From positions 124,001-188,000 of the forward strand of contig JACKAK010000006.1 of assembly GCA_020635115.1 (NCBI GenBank): a DNA stretch of 64,000 nucleotides, written 5' to 3'. How positions within the stretch are numbered: position 1 is the stretch's first letter; every line of letters begins with the position of its first letter. Source of the DNA: Halobacteriovoraceae bacterium (GTDB taxonomy: Bacteria > Bdellovibrionota > Bacteriovoracia > Bacteriovoracales > Bacteriovoracaceae). Made by a program: the position numbers and the translations under genes. Under the pieces are notes generated by a model. The model searched no databases. It saw only the letters and a program-made list of their open reading frames with translations, and was not told where the DNA came from. Positions 45,975 through 55,081 of this stretch are shown here, piece after piece.

Positions 45975-46298
45975 ATGCCTATTAAATCCCTCACTGTACA
46001 AGAACTAAAAGATAAACTTGATGCTGGAGAGTCACTGACATTAATTGATTGCAGAGAACAAGAAGAATGGGATGAAGGACATATTAAAGAGGCCATATTC
46101 ATGCCTTTAAGTACATTTAAGGAAAACTTTAAAAATCTTAAAGTTGAAAAAGGCTCACAAATAATAATTCAGTGTAGAAGCGGTAGAAGAAGTATGAGCG
46201 CTTGCTATATTTTAGAAGATAATGACTTTACTGACCTTTATAATTTAGAAGGGGGAATTCTCGATTGGGAGAAGGCCGGACTTCCAGTAGAAAGATAA
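45975..46298 (+). CDS. Rhodanese-domain sulfurtransferase
   Basis: A single rhodanese domain of 107 residues. It begins MPIKSLTVQELKDKL, has the conserved LIDCREQEEWDEGHIKEA segment and the active-site loop IIQCRSGRRSMSA, in which Cys carries a persulfide; C-R-S-G-R-R-S is the common GlpE-type loop. It would transfer sulfur in the cytoplasm. AAAGGAAAGG sets the start at 45975. nadA starts 11 bases after its stop, and a cysteine desulfurase follows nadA, so the run of genes suggests a sulfur delivery role for iron-sulfur assembly. Confidence 0.85.
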   Translation: MPIKSLTVQELKDKLDAGESLTLIDCREQEEWDEGHIKEAIFMPLSTFKENFKNLKVEKGSQIIIQCRSGRRSMSACYILEDNDFTDLYNLEGGILDWEKAGLPVER

Positions 46299-46309
46299 AT
46301 TCGAGAAAT

Positions 46310-47413
46310 ATGATAGATCTATTTGGAAATAACATTGAAAATACAGAACCTATTACTCAAACTGAACTTAGCGATGAAGAAGTTCTTTTTGAAATTGATC
46401 AACTTAAAGCTGAGTTGAAAGAAAAGCTAATTATTTTAGGCCATCACTATCAGCAAGATGATATTATCCGCTTTGCTGATATCAAAGGTGATTCTCTAGC
46501 ATTGGCCCAAAAAGCAAAAGAGACAAAAGCAGAATATATTATGTTTTGCGGAGTACATTTTATGGCCGAAACAGCTGATATCGTAACACATGGGAAACGA
46601 ACAGTAGTTCTACCAGATCTAAGAGCAGGTTGCTCTATGGCGGATATGGCCAGTGCTGAAGATATCAATAAAGCATGGAGTTTTTTTAAAAGTGCTACAG
46701 ATGAAAAAATTGTCCCTATTACATATATAAATTGTGCTGCAAGTTTAAAATCTTTTGTTGGTAAGAATGAAGGAAGTATTTGTACCTCAAGCAATGCCAA
46801 AAAAGTAATCAAATGGGCCTTAGAAAAAGGGGATAAATTACTCTTCTTTCCTGATCAACATTTGGGTAGAAACACTTGCTTTGAACTTGGAATACCACTT
46901 GAAGAAATGGTTGTTTATGATCCAAACTATCAAAATGGAGGACTCTCGTCCAAACAAATTCAAAACGCAAAAGTTATATTATGGTATGGACTTTGCTCGG
47001 TACATCAAGGTTTTACAAAAGAACAGGTGTTAACTATTAAGAAAAATAATCCTAGGATGGAAGTGATAGTTCATCCTGAATGCAATTTTGAAGTTTTTTC
47101 TGCTGCGGATGATGCTGGTTCTACGGCGTATATAATAGATAAAATTAAACGAGCTCCTGCAGGTAGTGAATTTGCAGTTGGGACAGAAATAAATTTAGTC
47201 AATCGTCTAGCGCATGAAATGACTGATAAAAAAATAATCTCCCTCTCTCCTTATCAATGTTTGTGTACAACCATGTATCGAATTCGCCCAAGATGGTTGC
47301 TTGCCTCTATGCGGGCCATAAAAAACAATAATCCCATAAATGTAATCAAAGTGGATAAGACAACGAGGGAGTTTTCTCTAAGAGCGCTTGAAGCTATGTT
47401 TAAAATTACTTAA
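46310..47413 (+). CDS. nadA: Quinolinate synthase A
   Basis: A 367-residue enzyme that condenses iminoaspartate with dihydroxyacetone phosphate to quinolinate, the first precursor of NAD. It has three similar Rossmann-like repeats. Motifs: ILGHHYQQDDI, FCGVHFMAETADI with the first cluster Cys, DLRAGCSMADM, FPDQHLGRNTCFELG, VHPECNFEVFSAADDAGST and QCLCTTMYR, which supplies the final Cys of the oxygen-sensitive 4Fe-4S cluster. The start at 46310 is preferred to codons inside the rhodanese gene. nadB and nadC are not in the window. It is placed between a rhodanese and a NifS-type gene. Confidence 0.95.
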   Translation: MIDLFGNNIENTEPITQTELSDEEVLFEIDQLKAELKEKLIILGHHYQQDDIIRFADIKGDSLALAQKAKETKAEYIMFCGVHFMAETADIVTHGKRTVVLPDLRAGCSMADMASAEDINKAWSFFKSATDEKIVPITYINCAASLKSFVGKNEGSICTSSNAKKVIKWALEKGDKLLFFPDQHLGRNTCFELGIPLEEMVVYDPNYQNGGLSSKQIQNAKVILWYGLCSVHQGFTKEQVLTIKKNNPRMEVIVHPECNFEVFSAADDAGSTAYIIDKIKRAPAGSEFAVGTEINLVNRLAHEMTDKKIISLSPYQCLCTTMYRIRPRWLLASMRAIKNNNPINVIKVDKTTREFSLRALEAMFKIT

Positions 47414-47519
47414 GGATAATTTAGCTCTCTCATGACGCGATAAAAATAGACTCGATTTGCTGTTATGTTGGCAAGATTGTACCAAAATTGCTATAAAGAT
47501 TCATTAACATGAGGTTCAC

Positions 47520-48677
47520 ATGATCTATGCAGATTACAATGGCTCAGCGCCACTTGCTGAGGAAGTTAAGGAATATATTACTAACCGAATTATCTCGGGT
47601 CCTTTTGCCAATCCAAATGCAATTCACTATTTAGGACAAAAAGTAAAAATGGCCATGGAGAATGCAAGATCGGTTTGCGCAAAAAATTTAGGTGCGACTC
47701 CAAGACAAATTATTTTTAATTCTGGCTCTACAGAGGGGATTAATACTGTTTTTCATTCCATAATGCATGGGCAAAAATCAGAAGGTAAAGGCCTTATGGT
47801 TATATCGGGAATTGAGCATTCGGCCGTCATTAAAACTGCCAAGTCCTACCAGTGCGAAGGATATGATTTAGAAATTATTGAAACTCTTCCAAATGGGGTT
47901 GTTGATGTAGAAGATCTAAAAAAAATAATTTCTAGAAACCATAAAAGAGTAGCAGTAGTTGCAGTAATGGCCGCCAATAACGAGACAGGGGTTATTCAGC
48001 CTTTTCAGGAAATTTCTCAAATTTGTAAACAATCGGATATACCATATTTTTGTGACACGACTCAGTATATCGGCAAATATCCCTTTAATTTTGAGGAATC
48101 GGGATTAGACTTTGCAGTTGTGGCCGGCCATAAAGTCGGGGCCCTCACGGGTACGGGAATTCTCATTGCAAAAAGGCCAACAAATTTGAAAACTCTCATT
48201 ATTGGGGGAGGACAGGAAAATGGTTTAAGGGGTGGAACACAAAATTATCTTGGAAATGAAACTTTGGCCGTTGCTTTAGATGCAATTACAAAAAACTTTC
48301 ACCGACTCGAAGCAATCAAGTCGAAACGTATCGAATTTGAAAATAAACTGAAACAAGCTTTCCCAAATATTGTCATTATGGGAGAAAGTGCTCCCAGATT
48401 GGCGTCAACTACCTATGTTTCATATCCAGGAGTACATGGACAGGCAGTACAAATTGAGCTAGAAGCTCAGAATATATTTGTGACTACATCTTCAGCATGT
48501 TCTGACAATGAACCAGTAACTTCAAGGGTGCTTAGAAGTATGAATGTTAGTGATGAGGTTGGAAGAGGGGTTGTCAGAATTAGCTTGGGAACCTGTTGTT
48601 CACTAGACGTTTATGACGAAATTTTTGAGGCCTTAGTAAAGGCATATAAAAAACTTGGTAAGATTGATAGCTTTTAA
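47520..48677 (+). CDS. Cysteine desulfurase (NifS/IscS family)
   Basis: A 385-residue PLP enzyme that takes sulfur from cysteine to form a persulfide. Motifs: IYADYNGSAPL (the family's YxDxNAT opening), ANPNAIHYLGQ, FNSGSTEGIN, VMAANNETGVIQP, the PLP lysine in VAGHKVGALTG, RGGTQN, and the mobile catalytic Cys in TSSACSDN. The loop is short, as in group II-like or NifS-type enzymes used in nad operons of other bacteria. It lies 106 bases after nadA and may load the NadA cluster. GAGG precedes the ATG. Confidence 0.9.
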   Translation: MIYADYNGSAPLAEEVKEYITNRIISGPFANPNAIHYLGQKVKMAMENARSVCAKNLGATPRQIIFNSGSTEGINTVFHSIMHGQKSEGKGLMVISGIEHSAVIKTAKSYQCEGYDLEIIETLPNGVVDVEDLKKIISRNHKRVAVVAVMAANNETGVIQPFQEISQICKQSDIPYFCDTTQYIGKYPFNFEESGLDFAVVAGHKVGALTGTGILIAKRPTNLKTLIIGGGQENGLRGGTQNYLGNETLAVALDAITKNFHRLEAIKSKRIEFENKLKQAFPNIVIMGESAPRLASTTYVSYPGVHGQAVQIELEAQNIFVTTSSACSDNEPVTSRVLRSMNVSDEVGRGVVRISLGTCCSLDVYDEIFEALVKAYKKLGKIDSF

Positions 48678-49629
48678 AAATAAATACATATTTGCAATAC
48701 TGATTGTCTTGGGTTGTTCACATCAAGTGGCCAATTTGGGAAGTATGCCCAAAAATAGTCTTCTTGAACCTATTGAAAGTGGAAATTATGTTCAATATTT
48801 TCTGATTACTGCCAGTAGTCTTGCTCAAAATAATCAGACTGATTTGCTTCACGAATACGTGGATATTTCAAAAAAAGAGTTTGGAAATTCGTTTAAGTCA
48901 ATTCACTTAGGAGATATTCAAGAAAGTGATAGTGGAATATTTGACATTTACGGAATTTCTTCTCCTTATAATAAAAAAATAAACTCTAAATTATTAGGTA
49001 GTAATATTGAGAGGATTAGAGGTCCTTTGCAAAATGAACTTGCAGAAAAAAATATCATTTTAAAAAGTGGTAAAAACAGGATTGGCCTAATTCATATTGT
49101 TAAACGTCCTAAAGAAACAGATCTTGATCACTTATACGAGGACTCAATACTTACATATCTCAAACAAAAAAGTATACTCAATTTTAAGAAGGTGGATTCA
49201 CTTGTAGTTCTGGCAAATTTTGGTTCAAATTGTGTTGGTTTTGCCAGAGGAGATCAAATTTCATTTACAGATTTTCCTAAAACTCAACTATACTGTGACA
49301 ATGATGATCCTCTGCTTATTTTTATTAAGCGACTTCCATTTGACAGACCAAAAGTTATCATCACAACAGGCGAACGATTTGCAGTTGGAAACATCAGAGA
49401 TATTCCAGTCATACAAATCCAAAATGATTCAAAAAAATTTCATCTCTTAAAACTAGTATTCAACGGAGAGTATAAAGAATTGAATAAGAGTTTATCAGTT
49501 GTGACATGGCCAATTCAAACCTGCTCTTATTTTTATGAAATTGATACATGTGAAAAGGGCCTAGGGGACAGTAAAGAGACTAGAAGTGCACAATTTCTAG
49601 GCCATAAAATTAGATCAAATACACTATAA
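48655..49629 (+). CDS. Lipoprotein, weakly similar to 5'-nucleotidase-type phosphoesterases
   Basis: A TTG at 48655, inside the end of the desulfurase gene (23-base overlap), opens a protein with a lipobox (AILIVLGC). The mature part of about 300 residues has IGLIHIVKRPKE, DSLVVLANFGSN and DIPVIQIQND, in the order of the strand motifs of UshA-type metallophosphoesterases, but the metal-binding His and Asp residues of that family are not evident. It may be a catalytically dead relative or an unrelated protein. The C-terminus has three cysteines (QTCSYFYEIDTC). Probably co-transcribed with the desulfurase. Confidence 0.5.
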   Translation: MVRLIAFKNKYIFAILIVLGCSHQVANLGSMPKNSLLEPIESGNYVQYFLITASSLAQNNQTDLLHEYVDISKKEFGNSFKSIHLGDIQESDSGIFDIYGISSPYNKKINSKLLGSNIERIRGPLQNELAEKNIILKSGKNRIGLIHIVKRPKETDLDHLYEDSILTYLKQKSILNFKKVDSLVVLANFGSNCVGFARGDQISFTDFPKTQLYCDNDDPLLIFIKRLPFDRPKVIITTGERFAVGNIRDIPVIQIQNDSKKFHLLKLVFNGEYKELNKSLSVVTWPIQTCSYFYEIDTCEKGLGDSKETRSAQFLGHKIRSNTL

Positions 49630-49632
49630 TTG

Positions 49633-50526
49633 TTAATCTTTGCAAATGAAGTTTCCTGTTTCATCGCAAACAACTTTTAAGCCTTTTTGACAAAATCCAG
49701 CAGAATTCTCACTTTTACAATTGGTTTTCAGAAATTTTCCAGTATACAGATTTCCTCTTGGACAAGCAGGTGAGCCCAACTCTCCACATCTATCAATTCC
49801 ACAATATTTATTATATTTTCCAGGGCATTTAGAATATATGACTCCATAATATCCATACTTACATTGGAAACATTTGTTGGCCAATTTGATATTACAATTT
49901 TCATCATAGAGCTGACAGGCAACTGCTCCATTAGAATATGTGTCTGTTTTTTTTCCAAGGGAAACATTTTGAATGGGAACAAAATTTGGATCTAAAATAA
50001 AGGTTCCTTTTATAAAATTCTTTGTTGAACTTTCTTCATATCTACTAAATGAATTGTCATCTATGTTTTTTGATAGATTATAAAAATTTATTGAAAATTT
50101 TCTTGGATCATTTTTATAATTAAAACTAAATATCATTTTCGATTTTTTATAAAATGAAAATTTTAAAACAAGATCTTTTATCTCACTGACTTTGCTAATT
50201 AATTTCCCTTTGGCAAATGAGCAAAGTTCTTGTTTTTTTACTTTAATCAACTCTAAATTTCCATTAGATGAAGTCTCATTAGAAGGTACCTTATAGATCA
50301 AGCAAAATTTTTCTTCTTGAGTATTCAAAAATGAAAACAATGGCCTAAAGGTATTGTAGGGATGAATTATTTTTTTCCCACTTTTAAGATTTGTATCAAT
50401 TTTTTCTACAATCACAGAATGAGAAGTTGCTAGAATAAGGTGAGATTTGAAGAGATCAAAATCACTATGAAAAAGTTGACTTGCAAAAAGAGAAGCAGAA
50501 TAAATAAAAAAACAAAGTTTAATCAT
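49633..50526 (-). CDS. Exported protein with Cys-rich C-terminus
   Basis: A signal peptide (MIKLCFFIYSASLFA) is followed by about 180 residues of beta-rich sequence and a C-terminal domain with about 13 cysteines (ACQLYDENCNI, KCFQCKYGYYG, KCPGKYNKYCGIDRCG, KTNCKSE, FCQKGLKVVCDE). The Cys-x-x-Cys and C-G pattern resembles EGF-like or furin-like knots, which suggests an extracellular binding domain. No exact family is recognised. The start overlaps the end of the upstream gene by eight bases (coupled), so it may work with that membrane-anchored protein. Confidence 0.6.
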   Translation of the reverse strand: MIKLCFFIYSASLFASQLFHSDFDLFKSHLILATSHSVIVEKIDTNLKSGKKIIHPYNTFRPLFSFLNTQEEKFCLIYKVPSNETSSNGNLELIKVKKQELCSFAKGKLISKVSEIKDLVLKFSFYKKSKMIFSFNYKNDPRKFSINFYNLSKNIDDNSFSRYEESSTKNFIKGTFILDPNFVPIQNVSLGKKTDTYSNGAVACQLYDENCNIKLANKCFQCKYGYYGVIYSKCPGKYNKYCGIDRCGELGSPACPRGNLYTGKFLKTNCKSENSAGFCQKGLKVVCDETGNFICKD

Positions 50527-51724
50527 AAAAAACTTCTCTCATACATCGAAACCCAACCAGATATTGGTCACTCCCACCAAATTCTTGAATTTGACGATTC
50601 TCATCTGACCAATAAACTCTTTTACCTAGTTCGTGCCATTTTGAATGTGGTTCAAGAAACTGTCCACTAAGTTTTAGGTTTTTCTGAGGTTCAATAGGGT
50701 TATACATGACTTCGAGACCTCCTCCAATGACACTAAAAATGCCAGTCCAAGATGATCCAGAAAATAAAGGGTCTTGATTAGGGAGAAGTTCTGGGCAACC
50801 TTTCACCCATGCAAGTTTGCAATCTTCAGGTCTAAGTTGATATATTTCATTTTCTTTATTTAGGTCTGCAGCAATATTTAGGAAACTTTTACTGTTCTTA
50901 TTTGACCATGGGTATCGCCCTCGAAGTTTGCTTGGAACGCTAAACTGTCTACCTTGATCTACAGGTTTGAAAGAAGCTGCATCGAAGACATGTGCTTGAA
51001 GTAGTTTTTTTCCTCTTGAAGCGCAAAACAGTTGCATCTCTTCAATACTTAAATCAGAGGCGGCCATAAAGTCTTCATCATTTCTAAGTTTATATCCAAT
51101 ATTTTTCCAAATTTCTATTTCACTGCGCAACACAGGGCGTTTATCGACAAAAAGATGTCGTCCATGATTATCCCAAGTCCATAACTCTTTTTTAGGATCA
51201 ACTTCTCCATAGGCATAAATTTTTTGAGGAAGATAGGCCTCATGACACGTATCCTCTAACAGGACTTTATAGATTTCATTTTTCATTCTTGAGGTATGTA
51301 TATTGAGATAATAACCAAATCTAGGGCCTACGATACCAGAAGAAAATTCTTTTGGTATCACATTCAAATATTGGCCATTTACTTTTTCAATGTAGGCCAT
51401 AGATTCATTAGTTTGGATATGAGGACGTTTATTTTTCTCTTGTGATTCAAAGTAGCAATCCAGAAATTTTGGATTGCAACGTAAATGTTCATTGTCCAGG
51501 CGTCTTAAAAGTTCGAGATTACTGCAAGAGATTTTTTCACGAAAGAGAAAGTCTGAAAAATCACCTTCAAACCACAACTTGCTTACTTCTTTAATCGCTT
51601 CTTGAATTGCAATAAGGTTACTAGATCTGTTGATAATTTTTTCATTTTCTAAATAAGAATTTCCCAAAAAGAAGAGACAAACAACAAAACCCATCAAAAG
51701 GACAAGAAGAAAATTTTTCCTCAT
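50519..51724 (-). CDS. Membrane-anchored FGE-sulfatase-like (SUMF1-type) protein
   Basis: One N-terminal membrane helix (about residues 4-22) anchors the protein, with about 375 residues outside the cytoplasm. The C-terminal half follows the formylglycine-generating-enzyme (SUMF1) fold order: DLSIEEMQLFCASRGKKLL, then YPWSN, SGSSWTGIFSVIGGG and a closing QYLVGFRCMREV. The classical R-x-x-x-E-W-E-Y motif is changed, and the two copper-binding cysteines of true FGEs are not seen, so a binding or structural role is likelier than cofactor generation. It forms an operon with the Cys-rich exported gene and is divergent from prkA. Confidence 0.6.
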   Translation of the reverse strand: MRKNFLLVLLMGFVVCLFFLGNSYLENEKIINRSSNLIAIQEAIKEVSKLWFEGDFSDFLFREKISCSNLELLRRLDNEHLRCNPKFLDCYFESQEKNKRPHIQTNESMAYIEKVNGQYLNVIPKEFSSGIVGPRFGYYLNIHTSRMKNEIYKVLLEDTCHEAYLPQKIYAYGEVDPKKELWTWDNHGRHLFVDKRPVLRSEIEIWKNIGYKLRNDEDFMAASDLSIEEMQLFCASRGKKLLQAHVFDAASFKPVDQGRQFSVPSKLRGRYPWSNKNSKSFLNIAADLNKENEIYQLRPEDCKLAWVKGCPELLPNQDPLFSGSSWTGIFSVIGGGLEVMYNPIEPQKNLKLSGQFLEPHSKWHELGKRVYWSDENRQIQEFGGSDQYLVGFRCMREVFYD

Positions 51725-51782
51725 AAAAAAATTCTCCTTTTTGAGGATTCACTAGATACTGGCGCTGCCATAAACTTAAAGC

Positions 51783-51788
51783 TATAAT
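51783..51788 (+). promoter_or_regulatory. Candidate -10 element of prkA
   Basis: TATAAT lies 29 bases before the prkA start; the region 17 bases upstream (TGGCGC) is not a convincing -35, so another sigma factor or an activator may be used. AAGGAAG is the ribosome site. Confidence 0.35.
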
Positions 51789-51816
51789 ATAAGAGGGAAA
51801 ATAACAAGGAAGTAAT

Positions 51817-54003
51817 ATGGATTGGATTGAAATTGCAAACAGCGAAAATAAAAAAGAAAGAAATATCCTTTCTTACCATGATTATTACACTCTATTTGAA
51901 AGAACTCCGAGACAACATGCAAGACCTTCTTTTGTTTATCTGAAAGATATGTTTGATTTTTATGGGAGAGATTCAGAAGATCATTTAAATTTGTTTCTCC
52001 AAAAGGATGATGAGACAACTCCAGTTCATGGGCAGTATGACACTCAAGAGCAAATCTACAGAAATCTCGTTAATTTTTATGAAGAAGGTCTCAATAATAA
52101 ATTTATTTTATTAGTTGGCCCAAATGGATCTTCTAAATCTAGTCTTGTCAAAAAAATGATGCGAGGTCTTGAAAATTATTCTCAAAGTGAAGAGGGGCAA
52201 CTCTACACTTTCAGTTGGGTTTTTCCTATTGATAATTTTGTGAAAGGAACACTAGGTTTAAATAGTTCTCCTACTGAGACTTCTATCAATACCTATGCCT
52301 ATTTAGATGATAAAGATATAAATGCCATTTTAAACTCTGAGCTAAAAGATCATCCACTTCTTCTCATTCCTAGGCAGTATAGACAAAAGCTTTTTGATGA
52401 TTTTTTTCAAAATGATATAGATTATTTAGATGCGATCAAAAAAACCTACCTATACCGAGGGGACTTATCAAAAAGAAATAAACTTATCTATGATGCTCTT
52501 TTAAAGAATTATAAAGGCAATCATTTTGATGTACTTAAACACATTCGAGTTGAACGATTTGAAATCAGCAAGCGATATTCTAACGGAGCAGTTACAATTG
52601 AACCTCAACTTCATGTTGATGCAAGATTACAACAAATTACAATGGACAAAAGACTTGCCTCTCTTCCTCCGAGTTTACAATCGCTCAATTTGTTTTCAAC
52701 TCAAGGAGAAGTTGTACTGGCCAATAGAGGAGTGTTGGAATTTTCTGATCTACTGAAAAGGCCTCTTGACACTTTTAAATATCTTTTGCAAACGATGGAA
52801 AGCGGAAACATAAATCTTCAAGGTATTTTAACTGAACTTGATATATTCTTTATTGGTACTTCAAATGAGATCCATCTAACAGCATTTAAACAACATCCCG
52901 ACTTTAATTCCTTTAAGGGCCGTTTTAATTTTATTAAAGTTCCTTATCTTTTAAATTATATACTAGAAGAAAAAATTTACGAAGATCAGGTCCAAGGTCT
53001 TTCAGATAATGCTCAGTTTGCTCCACACGCAATTAGAGCTCTATGTATGTTTGCAGTTTTCACAAGACTTCGTTCACCTTTGGCAAAACACTATCAAAAT
53101 AATAAATTGGCAAAGATTGTGACCACACTTACTCCACTTGAGAAAGCACAATTACTAAGTGAAGAATTTCTGCCACAGAGATTAGACTCTGAAAGTAAAC
53201 AGCTGCTTAAGCAAAATATCAAAGAAATAAGAGATGAATATATAAATTCTAACCTTTATGAAGGAAAATTTGGTATTTCCCCTAGAGAAATGAAAAAAAT
53301 TATTTTCGATTTGGTCGCTGAATATAAATCTATTACCTATATAGAGGTATTAGATTTTCTAGAGCAACTTATAGAAAAAAGGGATGAATTTGACTTTTTA
53401 AATATGACTCCTCAGGGCGACTATCATCATCCTGGCCATTTTGTTAATCTCTTACGCGATTATTCACTCGATGAATTCGATAAAGAGTTACGCTCGTGTC
53501 TTGGTTTGGTAGACAATAGGTCTTACGAAGAATATATCAAACGATACGTTGAAAACATAAATGCTATGATCAAGGGAGAAAAAATTAAAAATGCGTTCTC
53601 TAATCGATTTGAAGATCCAGATCAATATTTTATTAATGAGTTCGAAAAAAATATAAATCTGAAAGAGGATCCAAAAACATTCCGTTCTCATTTAATCTCA
53701 AAACTTGGCGCCTATTATTTAGATAATCCTCACACTACAATAATTTATATTGACGTGTTTCCAAACTTGGTAAGCAGGCTACAAGAATCCTTTCGAAATG
53801 AACAAAAACAACTTATTGAAATTATTTCAAATAATCTTGTGTATTTCACTTCCGAACTAAATGACGATGGACAGTCCACTCCTATGTCTAAAGAAGGCAG
53901 AGAACTCATTACAAAAGTTTTAAATAATTTATGTAAAACCTTCAATTATTCTCAAGAGGCCGCTATATCATTATTAAAGGAGCTCATTAAAACCAAATAC
54001 TAG
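51817..54003 (+). CDS. prkA: PrkA family serine protein kinase
   Basis: A 728-residue protein of the PrkA/YeaG family: an N-terminal AAA+ ATPase domain and a C-terminal kinase-like region. LFERTPRQHARPSFVYLKDM and the Walker A loop GPNGSSKSS (residues 101-109) are seen; an SGNINLQGILTELDIFFIG region follows, and the C-terminal domain contains KFGISPREMKKIIFD. It is longer than E. coli YeaG (644 residues) by several insertions. PrkA proteins answer to starvation or sporulation-like signals in other bacteria; the common partner genes yeaH and spoVR are not adjacent. rluA-like gene follows five bases after its stop. Confidence 0.88.
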   Translation: MDWIEIANSENKKERNILSYHDYYTLFERTPRQHARPSFVYLKDMFDFYGRDSEDHLNLFLQKDDETTPVHGQYDTQEQIYRNLVNFYEEGLNNKFILLVGPNGSSKSSLVKKMMRGLENYSQSEEGQLYTFSWVFPIDNFVKGTLGLNSSPTETSINTYAYLDDKDINAILNSELKDHPLLLIPRQYRQKLFDDFFQNDIDYLDAIKKTYLYRGDLSKRNKLIYDALLKNYKGNHFDVLKHIRVERFEISKRYSNGAVTIEPQLHVDARLQQITMDKRLASLPPSLQSLNLFSTQGEVVLANRGVLEFSDLLKRPLDTFKYLLQTMESGNINLQGILTELDIFFIGTSNEIHLTAFKQHPDFNSFKGRFNFIKVPYLLNYILEEKIYEDQVQGLSDNAQFAPHAIRALCMFAVFTRLRSPLAKHYQNNKLAKIVTTLTPLEKAQLLSEEFLPQRLDSESKQLLKQNIKEIRDEYINSNLYEGKFGISPREMKKIIFDLVAEYKSITYIEVLDFLEQLIEKRDEFDFLNMTPQGDYHHPGHFVNLLRDYSLDEFDKELRSCLGLVDNRSYEEYIKRYVENINAMIKGEKIKNAFSNRFEDPDQYFINEFEKNINLKEDPKTFRSHLISKLGAYYLDNPHTTIIYIDVFPNLVSRLQESFRNEQKQLIEIISNNLVYFTSELNDDGQSTPMSKEGRELITKVLNNLCKTFNYSQEAAISLLKELIKTKY

Positions 54004-54007
54004 TGAT

Positions 54008-55081
54008 ATGGCATTAAGGAACAAAACATTTACAACTCAACTCTATAGAGCTGAGTATTCTGTCGACGAAGAGCAAGTTGGTTTGCGCTTAGATCAATTC
54101 TGTCAAATTTACCTTGAGAGTTTTAGTCGAGAGGATGTTAAGAAGAAAATTAAAGTAGGTGATATCAAAATTTTGGATCGCCCTGGTAAAAATCGACCAC
54201 ATTCAAGACTTCTCTTTAGAGATATTGTCATCATCGAAACAAAGAAAACTACACATGAAGACGAATACTGGCAAGGAGAGCTTGTTCAACTCAAAGAGAA
54301 ACCAGAAATAGTTTTTGAAGACGATAATATAATTGTGATTTCAAAACCACCTTTTATGTCAACACATCCTACTGGCAAACACATTTTTTATTGTGCTACA
54401 GTTTATTTTGAAATGATCTACGGACACACAATTCATAGCATTCACAGATTAGACAGAGAAACCTCCGGAATTCTTCTTTTGGGAAAAAACCCAAAAGCTT
54501 CTGCAATTTTAACTGATCATTTTGAAAAAGAGCTTGTTAGAAAATGTTATTTTTTTATGGCAAAACCAAAACGTCTAGTAAAAGAGGGTGATGAATTCTC
54601 TGCAGATGAAAGGCTTGGAGCAACAGAAGAAGGATTGAAGAGGGTCTATATACATCACTTCCCTATTGATTCGATTCATGGAAAAAAAGCATTTACTCAT
54701 TTTAAAATTCTTAGGGTTGAAGGAGATTACTGCCTTGGGCTTGCTTTTCCAAAGACTGGCAGGCAGCATCAAATCCGTGTTCACGCTATGATTAGAGATA
54801 TTCCACTTATTGGAGATAAACTTTACCTTGGAAGTTTTGAGATGTTTCAACGTTTTAAAGACAATCTTGCAAGTAGAGAAGATCACCAATTAATGGAACT
54901 TCCAAGACATGCACTTCATTCCATTGCTTTGAAAATTCCATATCAGGGAAAAGATCAAATCTTTCAGGCCCCCATTCCACACGATTTTATTCCTTGGATC
55001 ACAAAGAATTTCACATGTTCACTAGACGAGATTGAACAAATGATAAAATTACAAATTAATGAGTATTTCTCAAAAAATTGA
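54008..55081 (+). CDS. RluA-family pseudouridine synthase
   Basis: A 357-residue enzyme of the RluA/RluC/RluD type that converts specific uridines in rRNA or tRNA to pseudouridine. An S4-like N-terminal region (VGLRLDQFCQIYLESFSR) is followed by the catalytic core: ISKPPFMSTHPTG, then IHRLDRETSGILLL with the catalytic Asp, and KTGRQHQIRVHAMI. It is translated with prkA (4 bases between), probably in one transcript. It overlaps the convergent HAD gene by 26 bases. The target uridines cannot be named. Confidence 0.88.
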   Translation: MALRNKTFTTQLYRAEYSVDEEQVGLRLDQFCQIYLESFSREDVKKKIKVGDIKILDRPGKNRPHSRLLFRDIVIIETKKTTHEDEYWQGELVQLKEKPEIVFEDDNIIVISKPPFMSTHPTGKHIFYCATVYFEMIYGHTIHSIHRLDRETSGILLLGKNPKASAILTDHFEKELVRKCYFFMAKPKRLVKEGDEFSADERLGATEEGLKRVYIHHFPIDSIHGKKAFTHFKILRVEGDYCLGLAFPKTGRQHQIRVHAMIRDIPLIGDKLYLGSFEMFQRFKDNLASREDHQLMELPRHALHSIALKIPYQGKDQIFQAPIPHDFIPWITKNFTCSLDEIEQMIKLQINEYFSKN

